Source of the DNA: JAYSFC01 sp041913505
Lineage (GTDB): Bacteria; Pseudomonadota; Gammaproteobacteria; Burkholderiales; Burkholderiaceae_C
DNA: 9,612 nucleotides
Direction of reading: 5' to 3'
Assembly: GCA_041913505.1 (NCBI GenBank)
Contig: JAYSFC010000131.1
Coordinates: forward strand, 1-9,612
The notes beneath the pieces were generated by a model. The model was not told where the DNA came from and did not search any database. It worked only from the letters and a program-made list of their open reading frames with translations. The translations under genes were made by a program, and so were the position numbers. Below, piece after piece: positions 1-5,901 of this stretch (positions are counted from its first letter, which is position 1; every line of letters starts with the position of its first letter).

Positions 1-274
1 CGTGGTCCTGGGTGGAGAAGATGTTGCACGAGGCCCAGCGCACGTCGGCGCCCAAGGCCTTGAGCGTTTCGATCAGCACGGCCGTCTGGATGGTCATGTG
101 CAGGGAGCCCGTGATGCGTGCACCCTTGAGCGGCTGGCTGGCGGCGAACTCCTCGCGGATGGCCATCAGGCCGGGCATTTCGGTTTCGGCGATGCGGATT
201 TCCTTGCGGCCCCAGTCGGCCAGGGAAATATCGGCGATCGCGGAATCGGCGGGGGACTTGAGAACAGCGCTCAT
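1..274 (-). CDS. ahcY: S-adenosylhomocysteine hydrolase, N-terminal part (runs off left edge)
   Basis: Cytosolic enzyme that splits S-adenosylhomocysteine into adenosine and homocysteine, removing the product inhibitor of methyltransferases in the activated methyl cycle. The visible 91 residues read MSAVLKSPADSAIAD, then ISLADWGRKEIRIAETEMPG, then the family's early motifs: LMAIREEF, GARITGSLHMTIQTAVLIET, LGADVRWASCNIFSTQD. These are characteristic of AhcY; the NAD-binding and C-terminal parts lie outside the window. ATG at 274-272 is chosen because GGAG sits six bases upstream and the start agrees with the family N terminus as remembered. The gene is the first of its transcript, is divergent from prfC, and is preceded by an SAH riboswitch. 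That supports the call independently, because the riboswitch ligand is the enzyme's substrate. Confidence 0.97.
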   Translation of the reverse strand, partial: MSAVLKSPADSAIADISLADWGRKEIRIAETEMPGLMAIREEFAASQPLKGARITGSLHMTIQTAVLIETLKALGADVRWASCNIFSTQDH

Positions 275-280
275 GGTTTT

Positions 281-284
281 CTCC
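281..284 (-). promoter_or_regulatory. Ribosome binding site of ahcY
   Basis: GGAG on the minus strand, six bases before the ahcY ATG (GGAGAAAACCATG). It fixes the start codon and lies about 14 bases downstream of the U-run of the leader hairpin. Confidence 0.8.
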
Positions 285-297
285 AAATCGGATGCTG

Positions 298-339
298 AAA
301 AACCACGCCTTGGGGGAACTCACCGCACAAGAAGCGTGG
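298..339 (-). terminator. Hairpin plus U-run in the ahcY leader (riboswitch expression platform candidate)
   Basis: Read on the minus strand, CCACGCTT (339-332) can pair with AGGCGTGG (310-303) to give eight pairs including one G-U, with a loop of about 21 bases, followed directly by TTTTT (302-298). This has the form of an intrinsic terminator inside the leader, between the SAH aptamer and the ahcY ribosome binding site. The loop is long for a terminator. A competing hairpin can be drawn: CTCGCCCAC (344-336) with GTG-C-GGTGAG (328-319), nine pairs with one bulged C. It would use up part of the terminator's 5' arm and also the 3' strand of the aptamer pseudoknot. The pairing is seen in the sequence; the regulatory role is inferred. 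Confidence 0.5.
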
Positions 340-341
340 GC

Positions 342-413
342 GAGCGTCGTTGCGAATGCATGAATCCGAGCCTCGCGCCCCGCCGTGCTGGGGGCGCTGC
401 AACGCTCCTCGGA
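342..413 (-). ncRNA. SAH riboswitch aptamer upstream of ahcY
   Basis: The minus strand carries the conserved core of the S-adenosylhomocysteine riboswitch in order: CCGAGGAGCGTTGC (412-399), a hairpin, AGGCTCGG (373-366), and AACGACGCTC (351-342). Its parts can be drawn. P1 is TCCGAG (413-408) with CTCGGA (370-365). P2 is GCGCCCC (397-391) with GGGGCGC (381-375), closing a nine-base loop. The pseudoknot is GAGCG (407-403) with CGCTC (346-342), with TTG/CAA possible next to it. This class is known from beta- and gammaproteobacteria, lies upstream of ahcY or methyl-cycle genes, and raises expression when SAH accumulates. Motifs, structure and downstream gene all agree. The aptamer begins within a few bases of the predicted transcription start. 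Confidence 0.93.
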
Positions 414-421
414 AAGCGCGG

Positions 422-427
422 ATTATA
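422..427 (-). promoter_or_regulatory. -10 box of the ahcY/SAH-riboswitch promoter
   Basis: A perfect TATAAT on the minus strand. A start about seven bases downstream would fall at about 415-416, two or three bases before the first paired base of the aptamer, so the RNA would begin essentially with the riboswitch. At a 17-base spacing the -35 position (450-445) reads AGGGAT, which is a poor match, so the promoter may depend on its -10 box or on an activator. Confidence 0.7.
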
Positions 428-456
428 CCGGCCGCCCCGCGCGGATCCCTGCACCG

Positions 457-462
457 TAAAAT
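457..462 (+). promoter_or_regulatory. Possible -10 box for prfC
   Basis: TAAAAT on the plus strand, about 87 bases before the prfC GTG. No -35 match is present at 16-18 bases. It is the only A+T-rich hexamer in the prfC-proximal part of this GC-rich divergent region (428-548). It lies about 30 bases from the ahcY -10 box, so the two promoters would be back to back. Weak evidence. Confidence 0.3.
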
Positions 463-548
463 CCTGCCCAGTTCCCGGGAGCGGCTCTTTCGCCCCGCCT
501 TTCTTCCGCCGCGCGGTCCGCCGCGCCGGCACCTCAGCCGAAATCACA

Positions 549-2177
549 GTGTCGTACGCCCCAGAAACCCGGCGCCGCCGGACCTTTGCCATCATCTCCC
601 ACCCCGACGCGGGCAAGACCACGCTGACGGAAAAGCTGCTGCTGTTCTCGGGCGCCATCCAGATCGCGGGCGCCGTGAAGGGCCGCAAGGCCAGCCGCCA
701 CGCCACGTCGGACTGGATGGAGATCGAGAAGCAGCGCGGCATCTCGGTGGCCTCCAGCGTGATGCAGATGGCTTACCGCGACCACGTGGTCAACCTGCTC
801 GACACCCCCGGCCACAAGGACTTCAGCGAGGACACCTACCGCGTGCTCACCGCCGTGGACTCGGCGCTCATGGTGATCGACGCGGCCAACGGCGTGGAAT
901 CGCAGACACGCCGCCTCATCGAGGTCTGCCGCCAGCGCGACACGCCCATCATCACCTTCGTCAACAAGATGGACCGCGAGGTGCGCGACCCGCTCGACAT
1001 CCTCGACGAGGTGGAGCGCGAGCTGGGCATGCCCTGCTGCCCCATCACCTGGCCCGTGGGCCAGGGCAAGAGCTTCGGCGGCATCATCAACCTGCGCACG
1101 CGCAGCATGACCGTGTTCCAGGCCGGCAGCGAACGCCGCCCCGAAGACTTCGAGACCATCCCCCTCACCGAAGCCGACAGGCTGCGCGCCCGCTTCGGCC
1201 AGGCTTTCGACGACGCGATCGACAGCATGGAGCTGGCCGTGGGCGCCTCGCCCGAATGGAACCACGAGGCCTTCCTGGCCGGCAAGCTCACGCCCGTGTT
1301 CTTCGGCTCGGGCGTGAACAACTTCGGTGTGATGGAAGTGCTGGACGCCGTGGTCGACATGTCGCCCCCGCCCGGCCCGCGCAAGAGCTCGCTCGTCGTG
1401 AACAAGCAGCCCGTCGAAAAGACCGTGCAACCCGAGGACGAGGGTTTCTCGGGCGTGGTCTTCAAGGTGCAGGCCAACATGGACGCCAACCACCGCGACC
1501 GCATCGCCTTCGTGCGCGTGGCCTCGGGCAAATACACCCCGGGCATGAAGCTCAAGGTGCAGCGCACCGCCAAGGAACTGCGCCCCACCAGCGTGGTGAC
1601 CTTCATGAGCCAGCGCCGCGAGGCCGTCGAGGAGGCCTACGCGGGCGACATCATCGGCTTCACCACACACGGCGGCGTGCAGCTCGGCGACACCATCACC
1701 GACGGCGCGGCGCTGCAGTTCACGGGCCTGCCGTTCTTCGCGCCCGAGCTGTTCATGACCGTGGTGCTCAAGAACCCGCTGCGCACCAAACAGCTGCAGC
1801 AGGGCCTGGCCCAGCTCGGCGAAGAGGGCGCGATCCAGGTCTTCAAGCCCGACACAGGCGGCAACATGCTGCTGGGCGCCGTGGGCCAGCTGCAGTTCGA
1901 GGTGGTGCAGCACCGCCTCAAGACCGAATACGACTGCGACGTGCGCCTGGAAGGCTGCCAGTACACGGGCGCACGCTGGATCACGGCCGACACACCCGCC
2001 GAACTGCGCGAGTTCGAGAACGCCTACCCGATGCGCATGGCACACGACGCAGCGGACACGCTGGCCTACCTGTGCACGAGCCCGTACGACGTGCGGCTGG
2101 CGCAGGAGCGGTTTCCGAAGATCCACTTCCACCCACTGCGGGAGCATGCAGGGCTGGCGCTGCAGACCAACGCCTGA
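549..2177 (+). CDS. prfC: Peptide chain release factor 3 (RF3)
   Basis: Translational GTPase that removes RF1/RF2 from the ribosome after peptide release. The 542-residue product is close to the 529 of E. coli RF3. Visible GTPase motifs are SHPDAGKTT (G1, about residue 17), the RGIS switch region, DTPGHKDFSEDTYR (G3) and NKMD (G4). The RF3-typical FGSGVNNFGVMEVLD segment follows, then the C-terminal domains with PELF, GQLQFEV and PYDVRLAQERFPKI. The start is taken as GTG 549 because the protein then begins MSYAPETRRRRTFAIISHPD, as RF3 proteins of this group do. No good ribosome binding site precedes it. The frame stays open far upstream, but that stretch is antisense to ahcY and its riboswitch. 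Codon use is strongly GC-ending, as expected for a core gene. Confidence 0.96.
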   Translation: MSYAPETRRRRTFAIISHPDAGKTTLTEKLLLFSGAIQIAGAVKGRKASRHATSDWMEIEKQRGISVASSVMQMAYRDHVVNLLDTPGHKDFSEDTYRVLTAVDSALMVIDAANGVESQTRRLIEVCRQRDTPIITFVNKMDREVRDPLDILDEVERELGMPCCPITWPVGQGKSFGGIINLRTRSMTVFQAGSERRPEDFETIPLTEADRLRARFGQAFDDAIDSMELAVGASPEWNHEAFLAGKLTPVFFGSGVNNFGVMEVLDAVVDMSPPPGPRKSSLVVNKQPVEKTVQPEDEGFSGVVFKVQANMDANHRDRIAFVRVASGKYTPGMKLKVQRTAKELRPTSVVTFMSQRREAVEEAYAGDIIGFTTHGGVQLGDTITDGAALQFTGLPFFAPELFMTVVLKNPLRTKQLQQGLAQLGEEGAIQVFKPDTGGNMLLGAVGQLQFEVVQHRLKTEYDCDVRLEGCQYTGARWITADTPAELREFENAYPMRMAHDAADTLAYLCTSPYDVRLAQERFPKIHFHPLREHAGLALQTNA

Positions 2178-2191
2178 GCCCGGTGACCGAC

Positions 2192-3220
2192 ATGCCCCCA
2201 ACGCAAGCGCCAGCGCAGGCCACCCATCCAGGCAACAATTTCGACGCCATCCGCATCGTGGCGGCAGCCATGGTTCTGGTCAGCCATCACTTTGCGCTGA
2301 CGGGCCAGATCGAGCCATCCTTCTTCGGCGTGCACAGCGTGGGTGGCTTGGCGGTGACCATCTTCTTCGTCATCAGCGGGTATCTGGTTACCGTCAGCTG
2401 GTGGCGCGACCCACATGCGTGGCGGTTCGCATTGCGGCGCTTTTTGCGCATCTGGCCTGCGCTCACGACCGTCGTCGTAGTCACGGCCTACGGACTCGGC
2501 GCCTGGGTCACCAAACTGCCTACCCAGGAATACCTGCTCCACCCCGCTACGGCCGACTACCTGCAAACGTTGTGGATGCGTATCCATTTCGTCCTGCCCG
2601 GTGTCTTTGAGACCAACCCGTACCCCCGCGGCGTCAATGGTTCGCTCTGGACCATCCCCTACGAAGTGCGTTGCTACATTGTTTTGTGTCTGGCAGGGCT
2701 GCTGGGCCTGCTCAAGTACCGCCCCGTGCTGTTGCTGTGTATTGCCGGCTATATGGCGTGGTTCTTCCACGGCAGCAATGCGGACCTCACCGGTGTCGTG
2801 CACTACGGAAGGGAACTCAGCGCATTTTTTCTGGCAGGCGCGGGGCTGGCCGCGCTGGAACCTTGGTGGCGCCGTCACCCCATGCTTTGGGCCATCGTCA
2901 TCGCTGCGGCTTGTGCGCTGGCGTGGTCCGCGAACTGGAGGCACACCGCGCTGCTGATCGGTCTGCCCTTTCTTGTCATCTATACCGGCACCATGGCAAC
3001 CCCCATCATTCACCGTGCAGGGCGTTGGGGGGATCCGTCTTATGGGATCTATCTGTTCGCATTCCCGGTCCAGCAGACAGTGATGCTCTACGCTTGGCCC
3101 GGCGCGGGGTTCACCGGCACGCTGTGCATTGCAATGCTCACCACTGTCATCCTCGCCTATGCGAGCTGGCACATGATTGAAAAACAGGCACTGAGATTCA
3201 AACCCCGCACATCACCATGA
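2192..3220 (+). CDS. Acyltransferase-3 family integral membrane protein (OafA-like)
   Basis: Predicted to transfer an acyl group, often acetyl, from the cytoplasm to a sugar of a surface glycan. The 342-residue product has the acyltransferase-3 signatures in order: FDAIRIVAAAMVLVSHH (R21, H32/H33), GGLAVTIFFVISGYLV (51-66), RRFLRIWP (82-89), NGSLWTIPYE (149-158), DPSYGIYL (281-288) and a late WHMIEK (326-331). About ten hydrophobic segments are visible. There is no SGNH hydrolase domain, so it is the short, membrane-only form. ATG 2192 is preferred because GGTGA (2182-2186) lies five bases upstream; GTG 2183 would add three residues. It starts 14 bases after prfC, so read-through from prfC is possible, and it shares ATGA with the next gene. 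Base use is less GC-rich than in prfC. The acyl group and acceptor cannot be told from sequence. Confidence 0.87.
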   Translation: MPPTQAPAQATHPGNNFDAIRIVAAAMVLVSHHFALTGQIEPSFFGVHSVGGLAVTIFFVISGYLVTVSWWRDPHAWRFALRRFLRIWPALTTVVVVTAYGLGAWVTKLPTQEYLLHPATADYLQTLWMRIHFVLPGVFETNPYPRGVNGSLWTIPYEVRCYIVLCLAGLLGLLKYRPVLLLCIAGYMAWFFHGSNADLTGVVHYGRELSAFFLAGAGLAALEPWWRRHPMLWAIVIAAACALAWSANWRHTALLIGLPFLVIYTGTMATPIIHRAGRWGDPSYGIYLFAFPVQQTVMLYAWPGAGFTGTLCIAMLTTVILAYASWHMIEKQALRFKPRTSP

Positions 3221-4575
3221 CCACCGCCCCCAGGAGCAGGGACGCCCTGCGGTTTGCATTGCTGTTCATCTTGCTCGCCGGCATATACCTGGCCTGGCTG
3301 GTGGCCTGCTGGCCCGGTATCCTGGGGCAGGACAGTCTGGCCATCATGCTGGAAGTGGACACGCTGCGGGAATTCCAAGCCGGCAAGCCCGCGTTCTGGT
3401 ACATGTATGCCAATTGGCTTTACGGCTCCACGGGACGTGCCGAGGTCCCCATAGGCTTTCAGCTGCTGTTGTGCGCGGCCATTTGCACGCGTATCCTGGC
3501 CTGGATGCTGGGCCAGCGCATGTACAAGAGCTTCGTCTATTGCCTGCTCTTCGTCGCCCTGGCTCCCAGCGTGGTGTATTACGCGGGCAGCCTCTATTCG
3601 GACGGCATCTATGCCGTGGCATTGAGCGGGATGCTGTTCGAGGTGTGGCGAAGCATCAACCGCCGCGCCCTCGACCTACCCGCCGGATTGATGTTGGCCA
3701 TCACCGTGCCATTCGCTGTACTCTCACGCCCGAACGGCATCCTGAATCTCCTGCCACTGGTAGCGCTGGCTTGGCTGCTCAGCCGCCCCCACCGTATGCG
3801 ACTGGCAGCGATCGTGCTCCCTTGGTGCCTCATTGGCCTCTATGGACACGTCACCTACAAGTACCAAAATCCGATCGGCTCTGTGTTTCCGCTCGCCCTC
3901 TACGAAACCGTCGGATTCCTGGAGCATCGGCCGATGGGGCTTTGGGAGCGCAACGAGCCGCGCGTGACCCCAGAAACTGTCGAGGCGCTCACCTCCACAG
4001 GGCGAACACTCCAGCACATTTCGCAGTTTTACGACCACTATTACTGGGATCCACTGATCTTCTTTACCTCCGGTCCGGCGCTGCTCTCGCTGTCCGAGGA
4101 TGCCAAGCGCACCATCCTCCGCGAATTTTTTGCTTACAACCTGTGGCACAACCTGCCGGCCTTCGCTGCCAGCCGTGTCAATATCTTCCTGTACTCTGCG
4201 CTGGCCAACGGAGATATTCCCGGACCTTCCGTGGCGCAGTATGTGCTGCCCAAGACCAAATCCGTTTCCACGTACAAAGCCTATCAATGGCCGACGGACA
4301 CCTATCTCACCGCCTGGTTCGATTTCTCCATGCGCCACCGCGCCCTGCTGTGGGCGCCCTGGATCGGGCTCGCGTTGATCGCCATGGGCTGCCGACGCCT
4401 GTGGACCGAGCGCCGTGCCGCCCATGCCGTCATCACTGGTACCTATGCGCTCCAATTGGCTGCCGTCTTTGCTTTCTCGATCGCCGGGGAATACCGCTAT
4501 CTGCTGGCGTTCTTCACGGCCCCCCTGGCGCTGCTGCCAGCACTCTTCCACCAGCCTCAGCACGATGATGTCTAA
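3217..4575 (+). CDS. Polytopic membrane protein, probable GT-C-type glycosyltransferase
   Basis: 452 residues with about ten hydrophobic segments: roughly 12-31, 80-98, 105-123, 128-144, 155-170, 174-189, 196-213, 376-391, 403-422 and 427-444. A long hydrophilic stretch at about 215-375 is presumably periplasmic. The first segment ends in CWPGILGQDS, placing an acidic residue (D39) just after the first membrane helix, where GT-C enzymes using lipid-linked sugars have their catalytic Asp/Glu. Other notable motifs are LYSDG (126-130), RPN (171-173) and GEYRY (424-428) before the last helix. I do not recognise a named family; the glycosyltransferase call rests on topology, the D39 motif and neighbours. 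It overlaps the acyltransferase by four bases (ATGA) and the transporter by 11. No ribosome binding site is visible, so translational coupling is likely. Several stretches are near 50% GC, low for this genome. Confidence 0.62.
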   Translation: MTTAPRSRDALRFALLFILLAGIYLAWLVACWPGILGQDSLAIMLEVDTLREFQAGKPAFWYMYANWLYGSTGRAEVPIGFQLLLCAAICTRILAWMLGQRMYKSFVYCLLFVALAPSVVYYAGSLYSDGIYAVALSGMLFEVWRSINRRALDLPAGLMLAITVPFAVLSRPNGILNLLPLVALAWLLSRPHRMRLAAIVLPWCLIGLYGHVTYKYQNPIGSVFPLALYETVGFLEHRPMGLWERNEPRVTPETVEALTSTGRTLQHISQFYDHYYWDPLIFFTSGPALLSLSEDAKRTILREFFAYNLWHNLPAFAASRVNIFLYSALANGDIPGPSVAQYVLPKTKSVSTYKAYQWPTDTYLTAWFDFSMRHRALLWAPWIGLALIAMGCRRLWTERRAAHAVITGTYALQLAAVFAFSIAGEYRYLLAFFTAPLALLPALFHQPQHDDV

Positions 4576-4912
4576 ATACACAATCGCCCTGACCCTGCTT
4601 TGCGTGCTATGTATCAGCCTTGGACAGATTCTGTTCAAGAAGGCCGCCGCCGCCTTCACCGAGCCCATGACCTGGCAGGCGCTGGCATTCAATGGCTGGC
4701 TGATCGCATCCTTGATCCTGTACGGTGTCACCACCCTCGGCTGGGTGTGGATTCTCAAACACGTTCCACTGCACTTGGCCTACCCGTTCATGGGCCTTGC
4801 GTTTCTCATCGTGCCTGCACTGGCGTGGCCGCTGCTGGGCGAGCCCTTGCATTGGCGCACATTTGCAGGCGGCCTGCTGATTCTGGCCGGCGTCGCCCTG
4901 GCCTCCCTATGA
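4565..4912 (+). CDS. Half-size DMT/EamA-type transporter, candidate lipid-linked sugar flippase
   Basis: 115 residues forming four hydrophobic segments (about 6-22, 44-64, 71-91, 99-115). The second half carries the DMT superfamily pattern: LHLAYPFMGLAFLIVPALAW, then LLGEPLHWRTFAGG and LLILAGVALA. Such half-length proteins act as dimers; the ArnE/ArnF pair, which moves undecaprenyl-phosphate-aminoarabinose, is the best-known example, and SMR drug exporters are the alternative. Lying directly between a GT-C-like gene and a polyprenyl-phosphate GT2 gene favours sugar-lipid flipping. Only one such subunit is present here, so a homodimer would be needed. The start is ATG 4565 or the adjacent ATG 4568, giving an 11- or 8-base overlap with the preceding gene; the stop overlaps the next gene by four (ATGA). 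Confidence 0.78.
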   Translation: MMSKYTIALTLLCVLCISLGQILFKKAAAAFTEPMTWQALAFNGWLIASLILYGVTTLGWVWILKHVPLHLAYPFMGLAFLIVPALAWPLLGEPLHWRTFAGGLLILAGVALASL

Positions 4913-5901
4913 GCGCCCCCAAGCCGCGGGCCATGCGCATCGCCGTCGCCATCCCCTGCTACAAGGTCACCCAGCATGTGCTGGGCGTGATCGACGCCAT
5001 CGGCCCTGAGGTGGAAGCCATCTACGCCGTGGACGACGCCTGCCCCGAAGGCAGCGGCCGCTTCATCGAAGAGCGCTGCCGCGACCCGCGTGTGCGCGTG
5101 CTCTACAACCCCGAGAACCAGGGCGTGGGCGGTGCAGTGGCCACGGCCTACCAGGCGGCCATCGCCGACGGCATGGACATCGTGGTCAAGATCGATGGCG
5201 ACGGGCAGATGGACCCCACGCTGCTGCCGTTGTTCGTGCGCCCCATCGCGCGCGGCCTGGCCGACTACACCAAGGGCAACCGCTTCTACCGCCCCGAGTC
5301 GCTGCGCGGCATGCCGCCCGTGCGGCTGTTCGGCAATGCCATTCTGTCGCTGATGACCAAGTTCAGCTGCGGCTACTGGTCCTCCATGGACCCGACCAAC
5401 GGCTACACCGCCATCCACACGGCTGTGCTGCGCAAGTTGCCACTGGAGCGGATCGAGCGCCGCTACTTCTTCGAGACCGACATGCTGTACCACCTCAACA
5501 CCATCCGGGCCGTGGTGCATGACGTGCCCATGGACGCGGTCTACGGTGACGAGGAATCAAACCTGAAGGTTTCCAAGGTGCTGCCCGAGTTCCTGCGCAA
5601 GCACGCCTCGCGCCTCGTCAGGCGCTACGCCTACCTGTACCTGCTGCGAGACTTCAACATCGGCAGCCTCTACAGCATCCTGGGCGCCCTGCTGTGCCTG
5701 GCCGGCCTCGTCTTCGGCGGCCTGCACTGGGTGCAAAGCGCCGCTACCGGCGAGCCAGCCTCCAGCGGCACGGTGATGGTCGCGGCACTGCCGGTGATCA
5801 TCGGCATCCAGTTCCTGATCGCCTTCCTGCACTACGACGTGAGCAATGTGCCACGCGAGGCACTCAGCCCCGAGTTGACCGATGGGCACTGCCCCCCATG
5901 A
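4909..5901 (+). CDS. Family 2 glycosyltransferase with C-terminal membrane helices (polyprenyl-phosphate sugar transferase type)
   Basis: Predicted inner-membrane enzyme loading a sugar from a nucleotide donor onto undecaprenyl phosphate, like GtrB, ArnC and DPM synthases. The 330-residue product begins with the GT-A fold: IAVAIPCYKV (11-20), VDDACPEGS (41-49), NQGVGGAVATAYQAA (70-84), then the metal-binding DGDGQMDP (96-103). DPTNGYTAI (161-169) and the FFETDMLYHL segment (187-196) follow. Two hydrophobic segments at about 250-271 and 288-308 match the two C-terminal helices of the GtrB type. ATG 4909 shares ATGA with the transporter stop. The frame is open upstream to about 4600, but that part overlaps the transporter and lacks the fold. 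Codon use is clearly more GC-ending than in the three preceding genes. The sugar is not deducible. Confidence 0.88.
   Translation: MSAPKPRAMRIAVAIPCYKVTQHVLGVIDAIGPEVEAIYAVDDACPEGSGRFIEERCRDPRVRVLYNPENQGVGGAVATAYQAAIADGMDIVVKIDGDGQMDPTLLPLFVRPIARGLADYTKGNRFYRPESLRGMPPVRLFGNAILSLMTKFSCGYWSSMDPTNGYTAIHTAVLRKLPLERIERRYFFETDMLYHLNTIRAVVHDVPMDAVYGDEESNLKVSKVLPEFLRKHASRLVRRYAYLYLLRDFNIGSLYSILGALLCLAGLVFGGLHWVQSAATGEPASSGTVMVAALPVIIGIQFLIAFLHYDVSNVPREALSPELTDGHCPP

Noticed and set aside
12..548. Long plus-strand frame upstream of and continuous with prfC.
   Set aside because: It runs antisense to ahcY, its riboswitch and its promoter, and matches no protein pattern. It is a GC-rich open frame extending the real gene.
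350..2191. N-terminal extension of the acyltransferase frame.
   Set aside because: This stretch is an Arg/Pro/His-rich off-frame reading of prfC. Family similarity begins only after 2192.
534..2201. Minus-strand open frame of about 555 codons opposite prfC.
   Set aside because: Rich in His, Ala, Gly and Val without motifs, as expected of the mirror of a GC-rich coding strand. prfC on the plus strand is unmistakable.
3217..4575. Reading the membrane protein as an O-antigen polymerase or flippase (Wzy/Wzx).
   Set aside because: It has about ten helices with one very large loop and an acidic residue after helix 1, which fits GT-C enzymes better, and no other polymer-synthesis genes are present. 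The alternative is not fully excluded.
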